Shown one piece after another: positions 57,085 to 64,000 of a stretch of DNA of 64,000 nucleotides. The DNA is from Pseudoalteromonas spongiae UST010723-006 (GTDB lineage: Bacteria > Pseudomonadota > Gammaproteobacteria > Enterobacterales > Alteromonadaceae), in the NCBI RefSeq assembly GCF_000238255.3, contig NZ_CP011039.1, forward strand, positions 2,157,001 to 2,221,000, written 5' to 3'. Below the pieces are notes generated by a model that saw nothing but the letters and a program-made list of their open reading frames with translations, made no database searches and was not told the origin of the DNA. The first letter of the stretch is position 1. Every line of letters begins with the position of its first letter. Position numbers and translations under genes: made by a program.

Positions 57085-60000
57085 TTATATCTCGGAAATA
57101 TGCAGTTTAGCTTGCTCAGAATCTAATAACGATTCTAACTGCTGAGCAACACGTTCACTGTCTTCAAATTCAAACGCATCGATATTATCTGAAAAGCTAA
57201 AGTAAGCCACACTGCCCGGTTTTTTCGCCTTTGCTTTTTGCAGTGCAATATCAGCAATTTTAATAGATGTTTCCCAGCTAATAATTTGTCCGCCAAGTAA
57301 CGGTAGTGGGTAAAATGCCCAACCAACCGAGCCTGTTAGTTTTGTTTTACGGCCATCAGGCATAACAAAATTTTGCCCAGCAAGCTGATGACTAATACTG
57401 CGCGCAAACTGATGTACGGCGCTCTTTTGCATATCCCTTAATAAAATCAAGAACTCATCGCCACTCCAACGTACCACATAGTCGGCACCTTGTACCTGCT
57501 CTGTCAGCAAGGACGCAATTTGCTGTAAACAGTTATCGCCAGCAAACGAACCAAACACATCGTTAACGCGGCTAAACTTGTCTAAGTTCAAAATCAGCAG
57601 TGCCATACATTTACCCTGAATTTCAAGGCTTTCGCGGTTACTTTGGAAATGCTCGATGTCTTTCGGTAGTTGATCAAATAAGAAGCGACGGCTGCGAAGG
57701 CCTGTAAGCTCATCTGAGTGACTTACCAGTTTGAGCCTGTCGTTAGCTTTATTAAGTTGCTCGTTCGCAGAGATAAGCGCTTGAGTACGCGTTTCAACTA
57801 AGCGTTCTAACTCTTCTTGTTTTCGCCTTTCTTGATTGCGATAGAACAAAAACACAATATACAGGGCAAGAATAAACGACATCACAACGATTAAACGAAA
57901 CACCACAGTTTCATCGAAGGCTTTTGGAATAATCAAGGTTTGTGAAATCGTATCGGCACTACTCCACTCTTGTCCGCGTCGTTTTGCTTGCAGTTCAAAA
58001 ATAAACTGTCCAGCTGGTAAGTTTGCATAGTTTGCTTCACGGCTATTATTTGCTTCACGCCATACCCCATCAAGGCCAACAAGGCGGTAGCGAAAATCAA
58101 TTTCAGAAGCGGTTTGGAAGTTAATTGCAGTATAACCCAGTGTTAAATTTCGCTCCTCTGTTTGCAGAGTAAGGGTATCGACCTCAGGTACTGAATAGGT
58201 ATTTTTCTCGCCCCCGTTATCGGCCGTGACCGTTTCAATAATCGGGCGAATATCACTTTCACTAAACAACCGAATATTGGTTGGAATTTCAACTAAACCA
58301 GATTTACTTGGATACCATAAGCTCGAACCGATACGGGCAATTGCACCAAGCGCATTACCCGAGCAACACTGGCTGGTTTTGCCATCAAGCTGTTTGTTGT
58401 AAGGCGAGATAACCTGTTCAACTTCAAGCGATTGAATGCCTTCTTCAAACTGTTTAAGCGGCAAGCGATAGACACCTTTGCTAGTGCTCACCCACAAATA
58501 ATTCAGGACTTGATCAAAATGCAAACTTAAAATAGGTCCGTAAGGCAAGCCATTAGATACATCTAACTGACGCCAAACGCCTTTTTCACTGCGATAAAAT
58601 AAGCCATTATTTTGCGTTGCAACAAACAGCCTATTTTCAACGGGAAGAATAAAACTAATATTTGATTCAGCTAATGCGCTGCCCATGGCTAAACGCTCGA
58701 TACCACGCTCACTGAAAAAATAAGCGCCGCGCGAAGTGCCTAAGTAACCTTTGCCATTTTGCTCATCGATAAAGGTAATGTATTTACTATCAAGAAACGA
58801 GTTATAAACAAACGAGCGTAAACCGTTAAACGCCAAACGATATAAACCACGATCTGTGGCTAACCAAACGCCGCCTTGCTCTGCACTTTCTATAGCAAAC
58901 ACGGCTGTTGCACGTAAGGTTGCGGCATCAAGTTTAAGTAATTCTTTACCATCGTAAACAAAGGCCCCACGGTTGGTTGCGATAAATAAACGCGAGCCCT
59001 GAAAATGTAAATCATGAACGGTCAAACCACCGAGTTTTGCCGCCGCGATTTCTACGTTAAATAAACCGCTTTCATCTAAATAACCAATACCATTTTTGGT
59101 GGCTAGCCATAAACGCTGATCTTCTCCATATTTTAGCGTAGTAACCGATTGATTTAAGCCTTTACTATCGCGATGACGCTTTACTTGGCTAGGGCGCGCT
59201 TGCCACAATCCTTCTGTTAAACTTGCAAGCCAAATAATGTCGTCTTGCCCTCTGAAAATATCTGAAAACCAAACCGTTTGTTCAAGGTCTGATTGCTCAA
59301 TCCACTGCCAAATACCACTGCTATCGCGATACAATAATCGCCCTTTAGTCGAAACCCACAATGAACCATCTGAATCGTACATAAATTTATATACTGTGGC
59401 GTTATTGGCATAAGGTAATGAAAAAGGTCTCAACTCTTGGTCAATATCGAGAAAGTAAGCGCCAACTTCAGAGGCAATAAATAAGTCCCCTTCCAGCCAC
59501 GCTAAGTCGTATAATACCGATTGTGCTAAGCGCTGCGGCAATGAAATACGTTCGGTAATTTCAAAGCGGATTTTACCGGTAGTTTCATTCGCTAAACTTT
59601 GTAAATGCAGTAAAAAACGATCGTTAATCAACCAAATACCGTCAGGCGACAGTGCCATTTTGCGCACTTCACCAATCAGTTTCACTAAGGCATTTCGTTT
59701 ATTGCTAAAGTTATTATTAGTGTCATTTACGCCAAGCAGCTGAGAAATGGTATTGAGTTTTTGGTTGGAGTAAAGGTAAAGACTGTTCGATGCAATCCAG
59801 ATACGGCCGTTGTTGTCTTGTGCGATATCACGTACTGGGCCGTTTAAACTAAAGCGCTCTGATGTCAGCTCACTTGGGCTAAATTTTACTAGCCCGTTAT
59901 CGGTGCCGATCCATAAAAAACCGTCGTTATCGATAAGCAAACTGTTAATTGCATTGCTTGGCAAAAAATCACTGTTATTGACATTAAAATTAGTAAAGCG

Positions 60001-60204
60001 ATTACCGTCGAAACGACTCAAGCCAAACTGGGAGCCAATCCACAAGTAACCTTGTTGGTCTTGTACAATGTTTTTAAGTGATTGTGATGCAAGCCCGTGC
60101 TGAATATGCCATTGTTTTACCACATAGTCATCAAGCGAAGCGTATGTCGGTTTGAGTGTACTAAGTAATACAACTGTAAATAACAATATTAAGCGAAACA
60201 GCAC
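57085..60204 (-). CDS. Two-component-type beta-propeller diguanylate cyclase
   Basis: 1039 residues. A signal peptide (1-22) precedes a large periplasmic sensor of repeated Reg_prop blades (DNDGFLWIGTDNGLVKF, DNNGRIWIASNS and others) and a Y_Y_Y domain (about 690-755; RYRLVGLDGVWREANNSREA). One membrane helix (FRLIVVMSFILALYIVFLFY), a coiled coil and a C-terminal GGDEF domain follow. The active loop is SGDEF (about 914-918), a functional variant. The inhibitory RxxD before it is replaced by QGAD, so product feedback may be absent. It probably makes cyclic-di-GMP in response to a periplasmic ligand. It follows pgpA by 14 bases. Confidence 0.93.
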   Translation of the reverse strand: MLFRLILLFTVVLLSTLKPTYASLDDYVVKQWHIQHGLASQSLKNIVQDQQGYLWIGSQFGLSRFDGNRFTNFNVNNSDFLPSNAINSLLIDNDGFLWIGTDNGLVKFSPSELTSERFSLNGPVRDIAQDNNGRIWIASNSLYLYSNQKLNTISQLLGVNDTNNNFSNKRNALVKLIGEVRKMALSPDGIWLINDRFLLHLQSLANETTGKIRFEITERISLPQRLAQSVLYDLAWLEGDLFIASEVGAYFLDIDQELRPFSLPYANNATVYKFMYDSDGSLWVSTKGRLLYRDSSGIWQWIEQSDLEQTVWFSDIFRGQDDIIWLASLTEGLWQARPSQVKRHRDSKGLNQSVTTLKYGEDQRLWLATKNGIGYLDESGLFNVEIAAAKLGGLTVHDLHFQGSRLFIATNRGAFVYDGKELLKLDAATLRATAVFAIESAEQGGVWLATDRGLYRLAFNGLRSFVYNSFLDSKYITFIDEQNGKGYLGTSRGAYFFSERGIERLAMGSALAESNISFILPVENRLFVATQNNGLFYRSEKGVWRQLDVSNGLPYGPILSLHFDQVLNYLWVSTSKGVYRLPLKQFEEGIQSLEVEQVISPYNKQLDGKTSQCCSGNALGAIARIGSSLWYPSKSGLVEIPTNIRLFSESDIRPIIETVTADNGGEKNTYSVPEVDTLTLQTEERNLTLGYTAINFQTASEIDFRYRLVGLDGVWREANNSREANYANLPAGQFIFELQAKRRGQEWSSADTISQTLIIPKAFDETVVFRLIVVMSFILALYIVFLFYRNQERRKQEELERLVETRTQALISANEQLNKANDRLKLVSHSDELTGLRSRRFLFDQLPKDIEHFQSNRESLEIQGKCMALLILNLDKFSRVNDVFGSFAGDNCLQQIASLLTEQVQGADYVVRWSGDEFLILLRDMQKSAVHQFARSISHQLAGQNFVMPDGRKTKLTGSVGWAFYPLPLLGGQIISWETSIKIADIALQKAKAKKPGSVAYFSFSDNIDAFEFEDSERVAQQLESLLDSEQAKLHISEI

Positions 60205-60218
60205 GGTTTATCTCATTA

Positions 60219-60689
60219 TTAAATTAGCCCGTAATAAACAACTAGCTGTAAACATATAAGTGAAAATATCCCTGCCAGAATATCGTCAACCATAATGCCA
60301 AAGCCACCTTTTACATGTTTATCGAGCAGTGTGATCGGCCAAGGTTTAACAATATCGAAAAAGCGGAATAAGATAAAGCCAACCAGTAAGGTTTGCCACG
60401 AAATCGCTGCGCCAATCATGGTGATATAAAAACCCGCCACTTCATCCCAAACAATGGCAGGGTGATCATGTACGCCAGCATCGCGGCTTGCAACGTCACA
60501 AAACCAAATACCAATAGCGCAAATTGCAATCGCAACAACCAACTGTAGCCACAGCGGCGCCATCATGGTAAGGAAAATAAACGGAATTGCCGCTAAGGTA
60601 CCAAAGGTGCCAGGTGCTTTAGGCGCCAGCCCTAAACCAAAACCCAGCGCACAGAAATGTGTAAATTTTTTTAAGTTAAATTGTGCCAC
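60219..60689 (-). CDS. pgpA: Phosphatidylglycerophosphatase A
   Basis: About 156 residues from GTG 60689, which has GGAG 5 bases upstream; a GTG two codons earlier is also possible. PgpA pattern: GFGLGLAPKAPGTFGTLAAIPF, the Asp/His-rich DVASRDAGVHDHPAIVWDEVAGF, and FRFFDIVKPWPI-DKHVKGGFGIMVDDILAGI. It removes phosphate from phosphatidylglycerophosphate in the inner membrane. Directly downstream of thiL, as in many gammaproteobacteria. Confidence 0.95.
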   Translation of the reverse strand: MAQFNLKKFTHFCALGFGLGLAPKAPGTFGTLAAIPFIFLTMMAPLWLQLVVAIAICAIGIWFCDVASRDAGVHDHPAIVWDEVAGFYITMIGAAISWQTLLVGFILFRFFDIVKPWPITLLDKHVKGGFGIMVDDILAGIFSLICLQLVVYYGLI

Positions 60690-60700
60690 GCACACTCCGA

Positions 60701-61669
60701 TTATTCTGCATTAAAGTGCTCAAAGCCACATTGCGTTAATGTTAACGGTTTACCTTCAAGCGTCAATTCAACCTTACCAACATTATTATTGATTTGACCG
60801 ATACACGACAAAGCAACGCCATACTGTTTGAGCGTCATTTCAACTGTGGTACGACGTTCTTCCGGTAACGTGAATAGCAGCTGATATTCATCACCATAGG
60901 TTAAGGCATAATTAAGCGCTGACTCTAATGGCAATACGTCTTTTATTGTTGCCGCCAGTGGGATATTTTCAGCAAACAATTTTGCGCCAACGCCCGACAT
61001 CTGACAAATATGGCCGAGATCGGCAATTAAGCCATCCGAAATATCAATACAACTGGTTGCTTTGCCACGTAACATTTGCCCTGCTGCAACTTGCGGTGTG
61101 GGGTAATCAAACGCTTTATTGGCATTGGCAAACTGCTGCTCAGTAAGCGATACTTTGCCATACTTGCTATCAATTGCGAGCCCTGCATCACCTAAAGACC
61201 CCGTAACAAACACCCAATCACCATTTTTTGCACCACCGCGTGTTAACGCACAGCCATTTGGCACAAAACCTTTGGCACAAATACTAATGGTTAATGGACC
61301 TTGTGTAGTGTCACCACCGACAATTTGCACATTATAGTACTCAGCAATTTCATGCATTCCTTGGGTAAACTGCTCAAGCCATCTTGTCTCGGCGTTTGGC
61401 AGCGTAAGCGCCACAGAAATCCACGCTGGCTCTGCGCCCATTGCAGCTAAATCACTTAAGTTTACGGCAAGTGCTCTGTAACCGAGTGCTTTTGGGTCAA
61501 TATCTTTAAAAAAGTGAACACCTTCAACAAGGGTGTCTGTGGTCACGGCTAATTGACAGTTTTCAGGAACGTTTATCAGTGCTGCATCATCACCAATGCT
61601 CAATGAGACATCTTTACGTGCGACACCGCGGCCTTTGAAAAAGTGAGAGATTAATTCAAATTCTTGCAT
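60701..61669 (-). CDS. thiL: Thiamine-monophosphate kinase
   Basis: 322 residues from ATG 61669 (MQEFELISHFFKGRG). A TTG two codons earlier lies in the T run of a terminator. Motifs: SIGDDAALI, AVTTDTLVEGVHFF, ALAVNLSDLAAMGAEP, QIVGGDTTQGPL, CIDISDGLIADLGH and TYGDEYQLLFT. It phosphorylates thiamine-P to the active diphosphate, the cofactor of Dxs in this same window. An intrinsic terminator sits between nusB and this start, with no ribosome site between, so its expression is unusual (see findings). Confidence 0.95.
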   Translation of the reverse strand: MQEFELISHFFKGRGVARKDVSLSIGDDAALINVPENCQLAVTTDTLVEGVHFFKDIDPKALGYRALAVNLSDLAAMGAEPAWISVALTLPNAETRWLEQFTQGMHEIAEYYNVQIVGGDTTQGPLTISICAKGFVPNGCALTRGGAKNGDWVFVTGSLGDAGLAIDSKYGKVSLTEQQFANANKAFDYPTPQVAAGQMLRGKATSCIDISDGLIADLGHICQMSGVGAKLFAENIPLAATIKDVLPLESALNYALTYGDEYQLLFTLPEERRTTVEMTLKQYGVALSCIGQINNNVGKVELTLEGKPLTLTQCGFEHFNAE

Positions 61670-61673
61670 GCAC

Positions 61674-61698
61674 AAAAAAGCCGGCCTAAAGCCGGCTC
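61674..61698 (-). terminator. Terminator hairpin abutting the thiL start
   Basis: Read leftward, GAGCCGGC, short loop, GGCCGGCTTTTTT. The T run ends 4 bases before the thiL ATG. It follows nusB by 5 bases. Confidence 0.8.
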
Positions 61699-61703
61699 TC
61701 CAA

Positions 61704-62117
61704 TTATTTCTTTCTAAGCTGATTCTGGGTCTTATCTAGCACCCCATTCACAAACTTATGGCTATCTTCAGCAGCAAATAGTTTTGCCAGCTCAATACCT
61801 TCATTGATAGCAACTTTATAAGGTACGTCTTCGCGGAACTTAAGTTCATAACAAGACAGACGCAAAATCGCTTTCTCGATTAAATCGATTTCTTCAAAAG
61901 GACGATCTAAATGCGGCGTAACAGCTTCATCTAGTGCCTTATGATTGACTGCAACACCACGTGCTAAGTCTTTAAAATAATCCACATCAATTTTGCTTAC
62001 ATCGTTTTCAACAAGCATTTGTTGTTCGATATCTGCAACCGGATTACCGCTTACTTGCCATGAATAAATTGCTTGTAACGCCAGTTTACGAGCTTTACGT
62101 CTAGCTGCTGGTTTCAT
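61704..62117 (-). CDS. nusB: Transcription antitermination factor NusB
   Basis: 137 residues, all-helical NusB fold: [90 protein letters not shown]. With NusE it binds boxA in rRNA transcripts; two boxA elements occur in the rrn operon of this window. It follows ribH by 9 bases. Confidence 0.97.
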   Translation of the reverse strand: MKPAARRKARKLALQAIYSWQVSGNPVADIEQQMLVENDVSKIDVDYFKDLARGVAVNHKALDEAVTPHLDRPFEEIDLIEKAILRLSCYELKFREDVPYKVAINEGIELAKLFAAEDSHKFVNGVLDKTQNQLRKK

Positions 62118-62126
62118 TAAGTACCC

Positions 62127-62591
62127 TTAAATTTGTTCTAACAGGTTAACCATTTCTAGCGCACCTAAAGCAGCTTCGCCACCTTTGTTGCCCATTTTGG
62201 TGCCCGCACGCTCAATTGCTTGCTCGATGTTTTCAGTTGTTAAAACACCAAACGCTACAGGAATATCGTAGTCTAGCGATACACTTGCTAGGCCTTTATT
62301 TGACTCATTAGCAACTAAGTCAAAGTGCGGCGTACCACCACGAATAATCACACCAAGTGAAATGATTGCATCAAATTCTTTCTTTGCTGCGATGCGCTTA
62401 GCTGCTAGAGGAAGCTCTACAGCACCCGGCACATAAACAACGGTAATATCGTCGTCATTTACATCACCAATACGCTTTAAGGTATCAACTGCACCATCAA
62501 GTAAGCTTTTACCAATGAAATCGTTAAAGCGAGAAATAACGATAGCAAACTTTTTCCCTTGAGCGTTTAATTTACCTTCAATCACTTTCAT
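62127..62591 (-). CDS. ribH: 6,7-dimethyl-8-ribityllumazine synthase
   Basis: 154 residues. Motifs: [57 protein letters not shown] with the catalytic His, and [20 protein letters not shown]. It condenses the RibB product with the pyrimidine intermediate as a multimeric shell. It sits between ribB and nusB in the riboflavin operon. Confidence 0.97.
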   Translation of the reverse strand: MKVIEGKLNAQGKKFAIVISRFNDFIGKSLLDGAVDTLKRIGDVNDDDITVVYVPGAVELPLAAKRIAAKKEFDAIISLGVIIRGGTPHFDLVANESNKGLASVSLDYDIPVAFGVLTTENIEQAIERAGTKMGNKGGEAALGALEMVNLLEQI

Positions 62592-62700
62592 TTTATGCCC
62601 TTCTCTTTGGCTAATTCATTTATCGCGCAATCGCAAAGGCGCGAATTTTATCATACTAAATTAAATTTTTTTAGGCTTATTTTTAGGCTTGTGGTTGAGC

Positions 62701-63813
62701 CTATTGCGGCTCAACGTATTCCACTACTTCTAAGCCAAAACCTGAAATCGCATGGTACTTCTTCGGCATGCTCATTAAGCGCATTTTATGAATGCCTAAA
62801 TCAGCCAAAATTTGTGAGCCTACGCCTACGGTGCGCGATGTACCTTGGAACTTTCGCACGCTCGGGCTTTCGCCTTTGTCTTGTGCTTCAAACGCTTTAA
62901 ACAGGTGTTCAAGTTCTTCTGGGTTTTCGTGTTTCGCTAAAATAACTAATACACCGTTATTTTCAGCGATGTACTTCATCGCACCTGACAGTGTCCAGCT
63001 GCGATCGGATGCGCGATCTGACAATAAAATATCGTTAAACGTACTTTGTAAGTGAACACGTACTAAGGTTGCGTCATCTTCTTTTACATCACCTTTTTTC
63101 ATTGCGTAATGAAGTTGACCGTCAATTGTGTCTTTATAGGTCACAAGGTCAAACTCACCGTGTTCAGTTGGCAATTTACATTCTGCTACACGTTCAATAG
63201 TGGCTTCATTTAAGTTGCGGTATTCAATTAAATCCGCAATGGTACCCATTTTTAAACCGTGCTCTTTAGCAAAAATTTCTAAGTCTGGACGGCGCGCCAT
63301 GGTGCCATCTGGATTGAGTATTTCAACGATCACTGAAGATGGCTCGCAGCCTGCTAAGCGCGCTAAATCACAACCGGCTTCTGTGTGTCCTGCACGAGTC
63401 AATACACCACCCGGTTGCGCCATAATTGGAAAAATGTGACCTGGCTGTACGATATCTTCAGGTACCGCACCCTTTGCCACTGCAGCTTGTACTGTGCGTG
63501 CACGGTCTGCTGCTGAAATACCCGTTGTTACACCCTTTGCCGCTTCAATCGACATGGTAAAATTGGTAGAAAACTGTGCGCCGTTATTGCTTACCATTAG
63601 TGGTAAGTTAAGTTGCTGGCAACGCTCTTGTGTTAGCGTTAAACAAATCAAACCACGGCCATGTGTCGCCATAAAGTTAATTGCATCGGCACTGATGTGC
63701 TCAGATGCCATAATTAAGTCGCCTTCATTTTCACGGTCTTCGTCATCCATCAGAATGACCATTTTGCCTAGACGGATATCTTCAATAATTTCTGCTGCAG
63801 TGTGTAAGCCCAT
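62701..63813 (-). CDS. ribB: 3,4-dihydroxy-2-butanone-4-phosphate synthase with degenerate GTP-cyclohydrolase-II-like domain (RibBX type)
   Basis: 370 residues. The N-terminal half (1-205) is a complete DHBP synthase: [62 protein letters not shown], and [13 protein letters not shown]. The C-terminal half has the RibA fold but lacks the zinc-binding Cys cluster and catalytic segment; where a typical RibA has cysteines, this has [23 protein letters not shown] cyclohydrolase II activity is therefore unlikely, and a separate ribA should exist elsewhere. The fusion is the known RibBX variant of Proteobacteria. 109 bases separate it from ribH. Confidence 0.92.
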   Translation of the reverse strand: MGLHTAAEIIEDIRLGKMVILMDDEDRENEGDLIMASEHISADAINFMATHGRGLICLTLTQERCQQLNLPLMVSNNGAQFSTNFTMSIEAAKGVTTGISAADRARTVQAAVAKGAVPEDIVQPGHIFPIMAQPGGVLTRAGHTEAGCDLARLAGCEPSSVIVEILNPDGTMARRPDLEIFAKEHGLKMGTIADLIEYRNLNEATIERVAECKLPTEHGEFDLVTYKDTIDGQLHYAMKKGDVKEDDATLVRVHLQSTFNDILLSDRASDRSWTLSGAMKYIAENNGVLVILAKHENPEELEHLFKAFEAQDKGESPSVRKFQGTSRTVGVGSQILADLGIHKMRLMSMPKKYHAISGFGLEVVEYVEPQ

Positions 63814-63837
63814 TTTGTTACCTTTGCTTGCGACTGG

Positions 63838-64000
63838 TTATCGATTCATAAAGCCAGCTTGCGCTAGAAGCTCATGAGTGAGAGAACTGGTTGGTTTTGC
63901 ATCTTGCTGTGGCATCATTAAACGCTCCAAATAACGTGCGAGCTGATCCACTTCTAAATTCACTTTGCTACCTACTTTAAAGCCACTAATCGTGGTTTCG
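63838..64000 (-). CDS. ribE: Riboflavin synthase alpha chain, C-terminal fragment
   Basis: Read leftward from the window edge, ETTISGFKVGSKVNLEVDQL, then ARYLERLM, ending LLAQAGFMNR and stop at 63838. KVGSKVNLEVDxLARYLERL is the conserved C-terminal segment of riboflavin synthase, which dismutates two lumazines to riboflavin. Only ~53 residues are inside the window. It lies 24 bases before the ribB start, in the usual order. Confidence 0.9.
   Translation of the reverse strand, partial: ETTISGFKVGSKVNLEVDQLARYLERLMMPQQDAKPTSSLTHELLAQAGFMNR

Overview
The window looks like a chromosomal segment of a marine gammaproteobacterium of the Alteromonadales, most likely Pseudoalteromonas or a close relative. 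The reasons are a Na+-type PomAB flagellar stator next to xseB-ispA-dxs, the pepA-holC-valS operon facing lptFG, the riboflavin/nusB/thiL/pgpA operon, an S46 dipeptidyl-peptidase, TonB/PepSY iron-uptake genes and AT-rich spacers. The genus is inferred from gene content and order only.

Layout. 1-11175: a two-wing cluster of envelope proteins. The left wing (minus) runs PD40 di-haem lipoprotein, SH3/beta-barrel protein, beta-barrel protein, TlpA thioredoxin, DUF4266 lipoprotein, DUF3570 protein. The right wing (plus) holds a one-haem CxxCH protein, a LamG lipoprotein with two CxxCH motifs and a Tat-exported DUF1501-like protein, closed by a convergent ApbE flavin transferase. 11319-14596: HDOD protein, IscX, S46 peptidase. 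14776-22489: valS, holC, pepA facing lptF, lptG, then an RDD membrane protein. 22638-29150: tRNA-Leu(CAA), an unusual repeat region rich in GGA-loop hairpins, and an rRNA operon read leftward (16S, 23S, 5S, plus a second 5S after its own terminator) with P1 and P2 promoters. 29375-32007: YbbN/CnoX, a secreted M20 hydrolase and a periplasmic rhodanese. 32087-37197: a hydroxyproline catabolism locus (GntR regulator, ketoglutarate-semialdehyde dehydrogenase, 4-hydroxyproline epimerase, FAD oxidase), with a MITE-like element at the end of the dehydrogenase gene. 37190-44670: an NtrY/NtrC-like two-component pair and a MacB-like ABC exporter carrying a sigma-54-like promoter and paired palindromes. 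44673-47226: topB, a membrane protein and a 26-residue glycine-run peptide. 47389-51777: PepSY/DUF3649/DUF3325 facing a TonB receptor across a Fur-like box. 51844-57013: pomAB, xseB, ispA, dxs. 57085-64000: a propeller-GGDEF protein, pgpA, thiL, nusB, ribH, ribB(X) and the end of ribE.

How the parts work together. Much of the window is housekeeping: isoprenoid, riboflavin, thiamine-PP and phospholipid synthesis, LPS export and translation. The accessory parts are the 1-11 kb cluster, the hydroxyproline locus, the sigma-54-linked exporter, the peptide/membrane-protein pair and the two repeat regions. The strongest candidate for an undescribed system is the 1-11 kb cluster. It combines covalent-haem motifs, a thiol oxidoreductase, outer-membrane barrels, a Tat substrate and a flavin transferase in two tightly packed operons, which suggests an envelope redox assembly of unknown substrate.
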